Below, piece after piece: positions 1-7,242 of a stretch of DNA of 11,902 nucleotides. Source of the stretch: CAYOLL01 sp964404765 [NCBI: uncultured Gemmatimonadota bacterium] (GTDB taxonomy: Bacteria; 4572-55); assembly GCA_964404765.1 (NCBI GenBank), contig CAYOLL010000183.1, positions 1-11,902 of the forward strand, given 5' to 3'. The position numbers were made by a program, and so were the translations under genes. Within the stretch, counting starts at the first letter, position 1. Each line of letters opens with the position of its first letter. A model generated the notes under the pieces. That model made no database searches and had not been told where the DNA came from. It worked only from the letters and a program-made list of their open reading frames with translations.

Positions 1-1188
1 AATTAAACTTGCCGTGGGGTGATCACGATCCAGCATACCCCTGGCCCGCCACAAGAGCGCCTGCGAAATCGGCTGCCTATTTTCATGGCCGACCCCCAGC
101 ACAACGGCTTTTACCGGGTTGATTAATTGGGTCATGCCGCCCGGTGTCGAAAAAACAAAGTCGATATGACCAAAAGCATGCAGCAGCTCGACCAGAAACT
201 TCCAAGCCGGCTGATAATCCTCTGTGTAGACGGCGACACGACGGGCGATAAACTCACCAAGGTCGGCCCGCGCTTTCAGTTCCGGGTGGCGCTCCAGCAT
301 GGCCAGGATTTCGGGCTGGGTGAGAACGGCAGTCACATTTTTTTCCTTAACCGGGGCCAGACGCGCGGCTGTTTGGCAATCCTCCGTGGACGGCAGCGCG
401 ATCAAGGCCGGCAGCAGTCGATAGTGGCGCAATAGGGAAAGCGAGCGGTGCAGATCGTGCCCATGCGTCAGGCGGTGCGCGATCTCCCGATCTTTTTGCG
501 CCGATTTGACCGCATTGGCGACACGCTTCATATCCAGCAGCGGAATCAATTCCCATTCGGGCGAGATAAAAGTCAGCGGCGGCTCAAACTCATGCCATTC
601 CGAGCCAAGCGCTCGACAGGGCCGCCGGCGGATATCGGCCAGCCAATCGCGTATCTCCGTCAGATTGGCCGCCGGGGTTGTGATGTAAAGGACGGGAATA
701 TTCGCGGGCAGCCGCATGATCGCCACTTCACTCGGATTGCCCGCCTCGTTCAAGAACTCAAGGTTATCGAAAACGATCAAGTCCGGCGCATAAAAAGGCA
801 GGTCCGGCGTCAGCGCGGCAGCATAACAAAGCCACATTTCTGCAGTCCAGACGGTGACCGCCCGTTCTTCCGGATCGCATTGCCATGAAGTCATCAGGCG
901 GCAGTCGTCTATGCCCAGATGCGCCTGAAGCACATACGCCTTAAACGGACCCAGCGCGCTTTCCGGGCAGATATACCAGATGCGCCGTCGCTGCGCCAAA
1001 GTCGCCAATATGACTTCAATGGCCGCCGTCGTTCGGCCGCTGCCTGGCATATCCGCAAGCACAACATCGCTGCCGCCGCTCAGCAGGGACGTGATTTCTG
1101 CGCTCATTTGGCCGCTCAGACCGCCGACATGTTCGGCCCTTGCAAAAAGCTTGGCTAATTTTTTATTGACCGGGGGTTTGGTTGGCAT
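1..1188 (-). CDS. Ski2/HelY-like superfamily 2 helicase with degenerate motifs (partial, N-terminal part)
   Basis: The frame is open from an ATG at 1188 to the window edge (396 residues, C-terminus missing). Its layout follows Ski2/HelY-type RNA helicases: motif I around residues 45-54 (ADMPGSGRTT), motif II at 141-144 (DNLE), motif III at 170-172 (TTP), a motif IV-like stretch near 257-276, a motif V-like stretch at 344-363 ending in NPVKAVV, and a motif VI-like stretch at 376-387 (QALLWRARGMLD). In the family these read GSGKT, DEVH/DEAH, SAT, GINMPAKxVV and QMxGRAGRRGxD. Here the Walker lysine is arginine, the catalytic glutamate is asparagine and SAT is lost. The fold therefore seems kept while ATPase activity looks doubtful; a scaffold or regulatory role is an inference. 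A weak GAAGAG lies before the ATG. The gene is separated from the upstream gene by a terminator, so it probably has its own promoter. Family placement is from recalled motif order, not a search. Confidence 0.75.
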   Translation of the reverse strand, partial: MPTKPPVNKKLAKLFARAEHVGGLSGQMSAEITSLLSGGSDVVLADMPGSGRTTAAIEVILATLAQRRRIWYICPESALGPFKAYVLQAHLGIDDCRLMTSWQCDPEERAVTVWTAEMWLCYAAALTPDLPFYAPDLIVFDNLEFLNEAGNPSEVAIMRLPANIPVLYITTPAANLTEIRDWLADIRRRPCRALGSEWHEFEPPLTFISPEWELIPLLDMKRVANAVKSAQKDREIAHRLTHGHDLHRSLSLLRHYRLLPALIALPSTEDCQTAARLAPVKEKNVTAVLTQPEILAMLERHPELKARADLGEFIARRVAVYTEDYQPAWKFLVELLHAFGHIDFVFSTPGGMTQLINPVKAVVLGVGHENRQPISQALLWRARGMLDRDHPTASLI

Positions 1189-1315
1189 GGGGACTCTTCA
1201 GAAAGTTTAGAGATTGCCGATGCGCCGATAGAGATTATGCGCATGGCAATTCAAATCGTAAAAAATCGGGCTTTCCGGGTCTATTGGTTCTATTGTGAGA
1301 AAATATGGTGAAAAC

Positions 1316-1350
1316 AAAAAGCCGATCCTTGGCAAAAAGATCGGCTTTTT
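1316..1350 (-). terminator. Intrinsic terminator, bidirectional
   Basis: A 12-bp perfect inverted repeat (AAAAAGCCGATC at 1316-1327 and GATCGGCTTTTT at 1339-1350) encloses an 11-nt loop. It carries T-runs in both directions, so it could stop transcripts either way. On the minus strand it lies between the stop of the IPTL-CTERM gene (1512) and the helicase start (1188). The rest of 1189-1315 shows no convincing gene; a 60-codon minus-strand frame over 1207-1389 runs through the terminator and the palindrome and is not credible. Confidence 0.8.
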
Positions 1351-1353
1351 TGT

Positions 1354-1484
1354 ACTGGTCAACGACCTTTTGAACACTTCCACAGTCAACCGGTGTCATT
1401 TCGAAGGAATCTTTTAACGGCGTTTGTACAAGCTTGCAAAAAGATTCCTTCGGAATGACAGTGTTCGACAGGTCGTTGACCAGT
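1354..1484. repeat. 131-bp palindromic (REP/MITE-like) intergenic element
   Basis: The ends are a perfect 15-bp inverted repeat (ACTGGTCAACGACCT at 1354-1368, complement at 1470-1484). Pairing continues inward with GAACACT (1372-1378) against AGTGTTC (1460-1466), and with TGTCATTTCGAAGGAATC (from 1394) against GATTCCTTCGGAATGACA. The left arm carries 15 extra bases between the second and third paired blocks. No coding frame fits. It resembles non-autonomous palindromic repeats. It lies between the terminator and the 3' end of the gene at 1512. The remaining bases 1485-1511 show nothing. Confidence 0.8.
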
Positions 1485-1511
1485 GCACTTTTTTGAAATA
1501 TATACCACCGA

Positions 1512-2318
1512 TTATTCAGGAACTCTTACCCCCGGAGAATAACGCCGTAACATGACCGTGCCCAGCGATAAAAAAGCCAGGGACATGATGATGAGCGCCC
1601 ATTCCCCGAGCGTGGGCACACATGGAGCAGATGAAGCGGAACTGGTTAGATTGCCAACATTGGGCCCAACATCTGTAAGTTCAAATTGAGTGCCTAATAT
1701 AGCCGCCACATTGACCACGCCATCATCCCCACCCAAGCTGCTCAGAGGTATTTGAATTGTAATCGTGTTACCACTATAAACGGCAGCAACTGTATCAACA
1801 GGCGCTAATGTTTCATCAAATAAGGTTGCAGAGCCTGGCCCCGGAAAGGATGATACGCTATATAAATCTACATAAAACTCAGGGCGCAAGTTTGGCGCAA
1901 CAAAAGGGGGAATTAGGGCGGCAAAAAGTTCTATGTTTGAAGGATTCAGACCGGTTAAAGGATTTTGATCCGTATCTAAATCCACATAGCCTTGGACACC
2001 GTTTGTTGGGTCATTAAATGGAGCGATTATCGGCGCAGAAAACGTAATAGTAATATTCAAAGCGCCACACCCATATACGGCTTCAAGCGAAGTAATATCC
2101 GGATCCGGATCGGCATCCAAACCAAACGTATCACCTGCCGGATCAGCGGAAACTGTTTGAATTGTTCCAGGAGAGCCGGTATGGGCAGCTATGTTGGAAC
2201 CAACGGATGTTGTTGCTCGAATCCATTTATTGCGATTTGGTGATATCGGCAAATTTTCCGCATCAGCTAAGCTGAACAAACACAATAAAGCAATGGCGAT
2301 GCTTATTGTATATCGCAT
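1512..2318 (-). CDS. Secreted protein with IPTL-CTERM-like C-terminal sorting tail
   Basis: A 268-residue protein starts at the ATG at 2318. That start is chosen because a very strong GGGGGGAGGA lies just upstream; an in-frame ATG further out at 2336 would fall before this Shine-Dalgarno. Residues about 1-21 form a signal peptide (hydrophobic IAIALLCLF, then ADA). The body is rich in G, D, T and S and predicted beta, with a GYVDLDTDQNPLTG segment that could bind calcium. The C-terminus has CVPTLGEWALIIM, a hydrophobic helix and a basic RR end, the layout of IPTL-CTERM/PEP-CTERM-type tails that are processed by exosortase-like enzymes in the inner membrane. The consensus tryptophan is kept, while the usual G after W is A. 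The body function is unknown. It lies 55 bp after the large surface protein on the same strand and is probably co-transcribed with it. Confidence 0.85.
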   Translation of the reverse strand: MRYTISIAIALLCLFSLADAENLPISPNRNKWIRATTSVGSNIAAHTGSPGTIQTVSADPAGDTFGLDADPDPDITSLEAVYGCGALNITITFSAPIIAPFNDPTNGVQGYVDLDTDQNPLTGLNPSNIELFAALIPPFVAPNLRPEFYVDLYSVSSFPGPGSATLFDETLAPVDTVAAVYSGNTITIQIPLSSLGGDDGVVNVAAILGTQFELTDVGPNVGNLTSSASSAPCVPTLGEWALIIMSLAFLSLGTVMLRRYSPGVRVPE

Positions 2319-2373
2319 AATTTTTCCTCCCCCCAAAGCTTATTAATTTATGACCGGTGCTTTTTTTTTGAGA

Positions 2374-4740
2374 CTAACGAATCAAAACCATTCGCTTAGC
2401 TTGGACAAAGTCGTCCGCTTCAATTCGATAAAAATAGACTCCGGCGGAAATTGTTTGGTTGTTACTGTTTCGACCGTCCCACACAACTTCATACGGGCCA
2501 GCGCTGCGAACATCATCTACCAATGTCTTTACCAACTGCCCGGCAATATTGTAAATCTTAAGTCTAACCGGCGTCTCTTTAGCCAGTTCAAACCGAATTG
2601 AGGTTTGACGACTAAAGGGGTTGGGCCAGCTTTGGTCAAGGCGATTTTCCCAGATGGGGCCTTGTTGACTTGATACCTCTGCCCATGCCATATTGCCGGG
2701 CTTAACAACCACTTGCATAGCATAATCATGCTTGGTTTCTTTACCCGGCAGACCTCTGCGGGTAATGGTATAGTGATCTGCTGTACGCATGTCAATATGC
2801 TGCCCTGTTTGCGGATCAACCAGCGCAAAACTCAGGTTAGTGGTGACCTGCCCGATTTGCGGCCACGTCAATGTCACCACAGCCTGACTTGTTGGAATCG
2901 TTAACAGCAAATCCCAAGTTGTTTCTTGTTGAAGCGGGGTGCGCATATCCAGCGCGTAAAGTTCCCTGGCTGTTTTTGACCATTCATGTGGAAACGAAAG
3001 ATTAAGACCTTTGGGAATATTGGTCATGGGCATTTCCAATTCCGCGTCGGGTCCATCAACGGCATTGAAGTCTGCGCCAAAATGAGCTTGTGCTTTTACA
3101 TTACCGGCGGTTGCAGTCATGCCTAACTGCCAACTTTTGTCAGTCCAAATGGCCACGTCATCGCGTGCGCCGCAAGTGCTGTTCAATGTAACAGAAGAGA
3201 CGGTACCCCGGAATTGCAGGACGGTACCGGCAGGCAATGATGGTTGACCGCTCGCTAATAGCCATGCGCCGCCAAGTAAAGCGTAAATAGTAGACGTGCC
3301 TGCTTGGCTAATCGCGCTGTATGGGATTGCGCAGCGATATGGATTACATAAATGCCAGTATTGCCGAAGGGTGACATTGCGAGCAAGGGTAATTGGCCCA
3401 CTGCTACGACAGCCAGAAAAAGATTGTAATGAACTTGCAGAATTAATGCGATACGCTTCACCCATAGTAAACATGTCATACTGTCCCATAATAGTCCAAC
3501 CACTAGCTGCAGTTGGCACTTGTTTCCATATTGTTGTAGCCGGGAAGAAAATATCTTTGCGATCTTGATTTGGCGCACTTGCAAACCCGAAGTAATATAC
3601 TAAAGTATTCGTTAGCGCCTGAGGCGTAACGGTATAAGTAGAATCCGGAGTATTACAGATATCGCAAGCATCACCCAAAGCGTCGCCATCAACGTTGGCG
3701 GTTTGCACCTCATTTGCATTCAGCGGGCAGTTATCCGCCGTATCAATCCAGCCGTCATTATCGCCGTCCAGATTGGTTGGCACACTGCTATCATTGACCG
3801 TCCAGAGAGAGGCTTCGGCGCCTGTGCCGGAGATGCTATGCGTGGCGGATACATTCTGTACCGTGCCGACTTTGACCCAGTGTACGCCATTGTCATAACT
3901 GCGCCACAATTGGGCCGTGGTCAAATCCAGCAAATTATCGTCATCAACAATCCATTTAAACGTCAGATTACGGCCAAGAAGCGCATCCGGGCCAAAAGGG
4001 TTGCCGATATTAAAACTGTCTCCATCCTGGACACCTTCAAGCGTTTCGAGAGGATTTAGGCGGGATTGCCCTGTCTTCGGGCTCAAAAATTCGCGATTAA
4101 CCACGGTGGCGCTGGACGAAAGCGCCCAACTTCGGTTAATGCCCGGCGCGCCATAAATATCAAACTTTCCAGTGGTCCCGCTTTTGCGAAGGACCGTTAC
4201 CCAGCCGGCGTCTGGCGCGCCCGCGGCAATATCCACGCCGATGCCCCAATTTGGAGTAGCGCCGGTACCGGCAGCGCTCATGCCAATATTCTGCTTCGTC
4301 CTCAACATGCCGATGACGTAGCGCCCGGCCTGCTCGCCGAATAATACGCTGAATTGGCCCAAGATGAGCGTGTCTCCGCTGTCTTCCGTCGTCAAATTCC
4401 CGGTCAGCAGAATCAACGAATCCAGCACGGTCAACGTCGTATCCAGCGTTATATTCGCGGAGTTGTTAATGGCCAGCAGGCGGAAGGTATCCGGCGACGC
4501 GCTGGAAATTTTACCGGCAACATTGCCAATCATGAAAATTTTACTATTAGCGCCCGGGATGTAGCTGCCCTGATTAATCCAATCGCCTTCGACATAAAAG
4601 CTGCCGGCGTAATGATGAAGTGCGCCACCGGGGCTAATTCGCACCGAACCGTTTGCCGTCAGGGCAGAGAGCGCTACTATAAGGATCATTCCCGGTAGCC
4701 ACAGCCAGGATTTACGAGCGTACGACGACATGTTTTGCAT
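2374..4740 (-). CDS. Large secreted surface protein with thrombospondin type 3 repeat and T9SS-type C-terminal sorting domain
   Basis: A 788-residue protein starts at the ATG at 4740, preceded by a near-perfect AAAGGAGGT at about 5 nt spacing; an in-frame ATG at 4779 has no such site. Residues about 1-31 are a signal peptide (hydrophobic LWLPGMILIVALSAL). An N-terminal beta-rich region follows. A thrombospondin type 3-like, calcium-binding stretch sits near residues 322-362 (DGDNDGW, DTADNCP, DGDALGDACD). A further beta-rich region leads to the last ~90 residues, which fit the FlgD-Ig-like/Por secretion tail: WPNPFSRQTSIRFEL, IYNIAGQLVKTL, AGPYEVVWDGR and SAGVYFYRIEA ending in LIR. Such tails direct cargo through the type IX system to the cell surface. 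The middle domain is unrecognised. It is the first gene of the surface pair and is divergent from menC. Confidence 0.88.
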   Translation of the reverse strand: MQNMSSYARKSWLWLPGMILIVALSALTANGSVRISPGGALHHYAGSFYVEGDWINQGSYIPGANSKIFMIGNVAGKISSASPDTFRLLAINNSANITLDTTLTVLDSLILLTGNLTTEDSGDTLILGQFSVLFGEQAGRYVIGMLRTKQNIGMSAAGTGATPNWGIGVDIAAGAPDAGWVTVLRKSGTTGKFDIYGAPGINRSWALSSSATVVNREFLSPKTGQSRLNPLETLEGVQDGDSFNIGNPFGPDALLGRNLTFKWIVDDDNLLDLTTAQLWRSYDNGVHWVKVGTVQNVSATHSISGTGAEASLWTVNDSSVPTNLDGDNDGWIDTADNCPLNANEVQTANVDGDALGDACDICNTPDSTYTVTPQALTNTLVYYFGFASAPNQDRKDIFFPATTIWKQVPTAASGWTIMGQYDMFTMGEAYRINSASSLQSFSGCRSSGPITLARNVTLRQYWHLCNPYRCAIPYSAISQAGTSTIYALLGGAWLLASGQPSLPAGTVLQFRGTVSSVTLNSTCGARDDVAIWTDKSWQLGMTATAGNVKAQAHFGADFNAVDGPDAELEMPMTNIPKGLNLSFPHEWSKTARELYALDMRTPLQQETTWDLLLTIPTSQAVVTLTWPQIGQVTTNLSFALVDPQTGQHIDMRTADHYTITRRGLPGKETKHDYAMQVVVKPGNMAWAEVSSQQGPIWENRLDQSWPNPFSRQTSIRFELAKETPVRLKIYNIAGQLVKTLVDDVRSAGPYEVVWDGRNSNNQTISAGVYFYRIEADDFVQAKRMVLIR

Positions 4741-4806
4741 AGCAACCTCCTTTGACGCAGAGCCGATTTGGCCCCGCAAAAAGCCGATTGTTCAGATATT
4801 TTCCAA

Positions 4807-4823
4807 TTGATACCGAGTATCAA
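4807..4823. promoter_or_regulatory. 17-bp dyad in the divergent intergenic region (candidate operator)
   Basis: TTGATAC CGA GTATCAA is a perfect 7-bp inverted repeat with a 3-bp spacer. It sits 67 bp upstream of the surface-protein start (4740) and 71 bp upstream of menC (4894), the only divergent gap there. Dyads of this size often bind dimeric regulators. No clear -35/-10 pair was found nearby, so which gene it controls is unknown. Confidence 0.4.
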
Positions 4824-4893
4824 AATACAACGGGCTTCAAGATAACAAATTCACTATGAATATCAACAAAATTTCAATCAGCGGAGCAAATTC

Positions 4894-6024
4894 ATGAAAA
4901 GTTTTATTGGTTGTAAAAGTTATCCGTTTCATTTGCGCTTGCAAAAAGAACTGCAGCTCAAAGGCAATCGGTATCATGAACGTAACGGCTTTCTGATTTG
5001 CTTAGCGGGCGAAACAGGCGAATGCGGTTGGGGAGAGGCCTCGCCTTTGCCCGGATTCAGCCGCGAAAGCCTTGATGATGTTGCCGCGGCGCTGGCAGAT
5101 TTGCAACGGCAATTTGATACCGGTCAAATTACGCCGTCTTTTTTTGAAGCGCCGTTGGATCACGCAGTTTATCCGGCGGCATTGCGCTTCGGATTGGAAA
5201 TGGCGTGGCTGAATTTACAGGCGGCTATGCAAAAATGCCCGGTTAGTCGAATCATCGGAACCGCAACCGCAACCGCAACCGCAACCGCAACCGCCGTGCG
5301 CTTAAACGGCCTGCTGATCGGAACCGAAACTGAAATTCTGCAAAAAGCAGGCGACTTCATCCGCGCCGGCTACCGCGCTGTTAAGCTAAAAGTCGGGCAG
5401 CGACCGCTAACGGAAGATGTCAATATAACCCGGTCGGTTTTAAGCCTGCTGCCGGATGATGTCACACTCCGTTTGGATGCAAACCGGCAGTGGACGTTAG
5501 ATCAGGCGCTGGCGTTTGCCCGTCAGGTAGATGTGCAGAAAATCGAATATCTCGAAGAACCGGTCAATGACCCGCAAGATTTGGCGCTGTTTGCCCAACA
5601 AAGCGGCTGGCCGGTGGCGTTGGATGAGACATTGCTGGAAATGCAATCTTATGATCGAATAACTTGGTCGAATTTGACCGCCATCATTATTAAACCGACG
5701 GTTTTGGGTGGCGTTCGACGGACGATAGAATGGGTAAATTTCGCAAGGGAACACAGGATTTGTCCGGTAATCAGCGCCAGTTTTGAAAGCGGATTGGGCT
5801 TGACTTTTCTTGCGCATTTGGCGGCCGGTTTAGGCTTAAGCGAGACGCCGGCCGGTCTGGATACCCATCGCTGGTTGGCCGAGGATGTGTTGCTGGAGCC
5901 GCTGCCAATTAAAGGTGGCTGTTTTGATATCCAGCAGCTTTTTTCCGGGCGACTGAATTGGGATGTCATCGCGCATCCGCATTACTCAAAAAGTGTAGGC
6001 AAAACCGACCCTTGCGAAGGTTAA
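4894..6024 (+). CDS. menC: o-Succinylbenzoate synthase (enolase superfamily)
   Basis: The 376-residue protein has the layout of MenC, which dehydrates SHCHC to o-succinylbenzoate in cytoplasmic menaquinone synthesis. The N-terminal capping domain spans about 1-120 and the barrel about 135-350. Visible catalytic elements are the KxK pair K164/K166 (VKLKVG), metal ligands D195 (LDANRQW), E221 (LEEP) and D244 (LDET), the second catalytic lysine K267 (IIKPT) and ASFESGLGL near E298. The late GLDTHRWLAED segment favours MenC over dipeptide epimerases, which remain the alternative. The start is supported by GGAG about 9 nt upstream. Two oddities stand out: residues 123-134 are a Thr-Ala repeat from a hexanucleotide tract, and the last ~12 residues plus the stop come from an intergenic repeat. 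No other men genes are in the window. It converges with the M20 gene. Confidence 0.82.
   Translation: MKSFIGCKSYPFHLRLQKELQLKGNRYHERNGFLICLAGETGECGWGEASPLPGFSRESLDDVAAALADLQRQFDTGQITPSFFEAPLDHAVYPAALRFGLEMAWLNLQAAMQKCPVSRIIGTATATATATATAVRLNGLLIGTETEILQKAGDFIRAGYRAVKLKVGQRPLTEDVNITRSVLSLLPDDVTLRLDANRQWTLDQALAFARQVDVQKIEYLEEPVNDPQDLALFAQQSGWPVALDETLLEMQSYDRITWSNLTAIIIKPTVLGGVRRTIEWVNFAREHRICPVISASFESGLGLTFLAHLAAGLGLSETPAGLDTHRWLAEDVLLEPLPIKGGCFDIQQLFSGRLNWDVIAHPHYSKSVGKTDPCEG
5259..5294 (+). repeat. Hexanucleotide tandem repeat, six perfect AACCGC units, inside menC
   Basis: Six identical AACCGC units encode (Thr-Ala)6 at residues 123-134, the junction between the capping domain and the barrel. 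Gain or loss of a unit changes the protein by two residues without shifting frame, so this would tune linker length rather than switch the gene off. Slippage is an inference from perfect repetition. Confidence 0.9.
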
Positions 6025-6088
6025 ACTTGCAGCGAAGGCCAATACTTGCAGGTTTCCGGCAGTTTACAGGCAGGAACCTTCGCAAGGG
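5985..6088 (+). repeat. ~104-bp hairpin repeat, copy 1 (menC/M20 convergent junction)
   Basis: It starts with CTCAAAAAGTGT and carries a 14-bp inverted repeat (CCCTTGCGAAGGTT near 6009-6022 and its complement near 6075-6088). It is roughly 75-80% identical by eye to copy 2 at 7243-7347, in the same orientation. It overlaps the end of menC and ends 8 bp before the M20 stop codon, so it could also act as a structured 3' end for both transcripts. Confidence 0.88.
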
Positions 6089-6096
6089 CACTGCAA

Positions 6097-7221
6097 TTAT
6101 TTACTAAGTTCTTGAAGGATTTTTAGATAATTCTCCGCGCCTTGAATGAGCTCGGTTTTCGTGATTTTCTCGTGCGCGGTGTGCGCGTCGAAAATAGAGC
6201 CGGGCCCGATGAGTAAACGCTCACCAAAGCGGGTTAAATAGGGAATATCCGAGCCGAAAGACACGACTGTGGTGGACAAATCGCCAACTGCTTTTAAACG
6301 GATCGGATCGGCATGGCTGATTACGCTCATGTCGGCGCGATCCGCCAGACAGGCTTCTATTTGATGCCGGATTTCGCCATACGGGCGGCTCAGGCGGACG
6401 ATGATCTCGGCTTCGGCCCGGTCGGGAATGATGTTGATTTTACTGCCGCCGCTGAGCAGGCCGATATTCAGCGTCGTTTCGCCAAAATAGGCGTCCGGCA
6501 CAAATTGCAGGCCGCTCAGATCCGTCAACACCGCCAGCATTTTTAAGATTGCCGACTCGCCACGTTCCGGGTAGGCCGAATGGGCGGCGATGCCCTGCGT
6601 TGTCAATTTAAAGAGAAATGTCCCCTTTTGTCCGATAGCCAGCCGGTTATCCGTCGGCTCGCCGACCACTATATAGCGTGATGGCGCAACCTCCCAATCA
6701 TTGGCTCGCTTGGCCCCAATCGAATCATATTCTTCCCCGACCACCAGCAGCAAACCTACACCGGATTGTCCTGCCTCCTTCCAGCTTAAGGCGGCCTCGA
6801 TCATGGCCGCAGCCTGGCCTTTGGCATCGCAAGCCCCGCGGCCATAGATGCAGTCTTCATCTTCACGAAAATCAATAAAGGGGGCGACGGTGTCAATATG
6901 GGTGCAAAAAATAACCGGGACGAACAATTCACATGGATGCACAGGATGAACAGGATAAAAAGCCCTCTGTTCTAAATTCTGAGCATTCTGTCTATCCACA
7001 TAAAAAGCCTTCCGCTCTAAATCCTGTTTATCCATGTAAATAACCGGCGAATAAGCGGCAAAGAGGTTGAAGCGATTCGGCGCAACTTCCTGACGGTGGA
7101 CGATAAATCCGTATCCGGTCAAATAATCGGCCAAAAAATGCCCGACCGCCGCCTCATCGCCGGTGACGGACGGAATGGCGATCAGTTGCTTGAGCAGATC
7201 AAAAAGGCGGGTGGTATTCAT
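6097..7221 (-). CDS. M20 family zinc metallohydrolase (ArgE/DapE/LysK-like), with in-frame insertion
   Basis: The start is placed at the ATG at 7221 (MNTTRLFDLL). The frame extends upstream to 7266, but that extension is encoded by a neighbouring repeat and is unlike the family. The 374-residue product shows the dinuclear zinc ligands of M20 deacylases/peptidases: H108 and D110 (THIDT), D132 (GACDAKG), E163/E164 (VGEE, catalytic and metal), E188 (VGEPT) and H347 (DAHTAHE). The lid/dimerisation domain lies roughly at 195-300 (AAHSAYPERGES). Residues 60-102 are an insertion absent from the family layout; removing it joins AAYSP directly to VIFCTHIDT. The likely role is hydrolysis of an N-acyl amino acid or small peptide in the cytoplasm; the exact substrate cannot be told. 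No strong Shine-Dalgarno is visible. It is bracketed by two direct repeat copies. Confidence 0.85.
   Translation of the reverse strand: MNTTRLFDLLKQLIAIPSVTGDEAAVGHFLADYLTGYGFIVHRQEVAPNRFNLFAAYSPVIYMDKQDLERKAFYVDRQNAQNLEQRAFYPVHPVHPCELFVPVIFCTHIDTVAPFIDFREDEDCIYGRGACDAKGQAAAMIEAALSWKEAGQSGVGLLLVVGEEYDSIGAKRANDWEVAPSRYIVVGEPTDNRLAIGQKGTFLFKLTTQGIAAHSAYPERGESAILKMLAVLTDLSGLQFVPDAYFGETTLNIGLLSGGSKINIIPDRAEAEIIVRLSRPYGEIRHQIEACLADRADMSVISHADPIRLKAVGDLSTTVVSFGSDIPYLTRFGERLLIGPGSIFDAHTAHEKITKTELIQGAENYLKILQELSK
6931..7037 (-). repeat. Palindrome-ended repeat element inserted in frame within the M20 gene
   Basis: The ends are imperfect inverted repeats: ACATGGAT followed by two variable bases and ACAGGAT at one end, the complement at the other (15 of 17 matching). 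Inside are two diverged 45-bp direct repeats encoding QDLERKAFY and QNLEQRAFY. A 10-bp direct duplication, CCGGTTATTT read on the minus strand, lies at 7038-7047 and 6909-6918, exactly 129 bp (43 codons) apart. The pattern looks like insertion with target duplication. The ATCCTGTTCATCCTGTGC-like stretch is of a kind I recall as intergenic repeat DNA in other bacteria. Confidence 0.8.
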
Positions 7222-7242
7222 GCAGTAAATCCAATGTAATTG

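Noticed and set aside
127-1158. Several plus-strand frames of 60-146 codons
   Set aside because: They lie antisense to the helicase frame, which shows ordered helicase motifs; their products are arginine-rich and without domains.
1207-1389. 60-codon minus-strand frame between the helicase and surface genes
   Set aside because: It runs through the terminator and into the palindromic repeat, with no ribosome binding site or recognisable domain.
6097-7221. Composite transposon carrying the M20 gene between the two repeats
   Set aside because: No transposase and no target duplication outside the copies; the repeats look like independent intergenic insertions.
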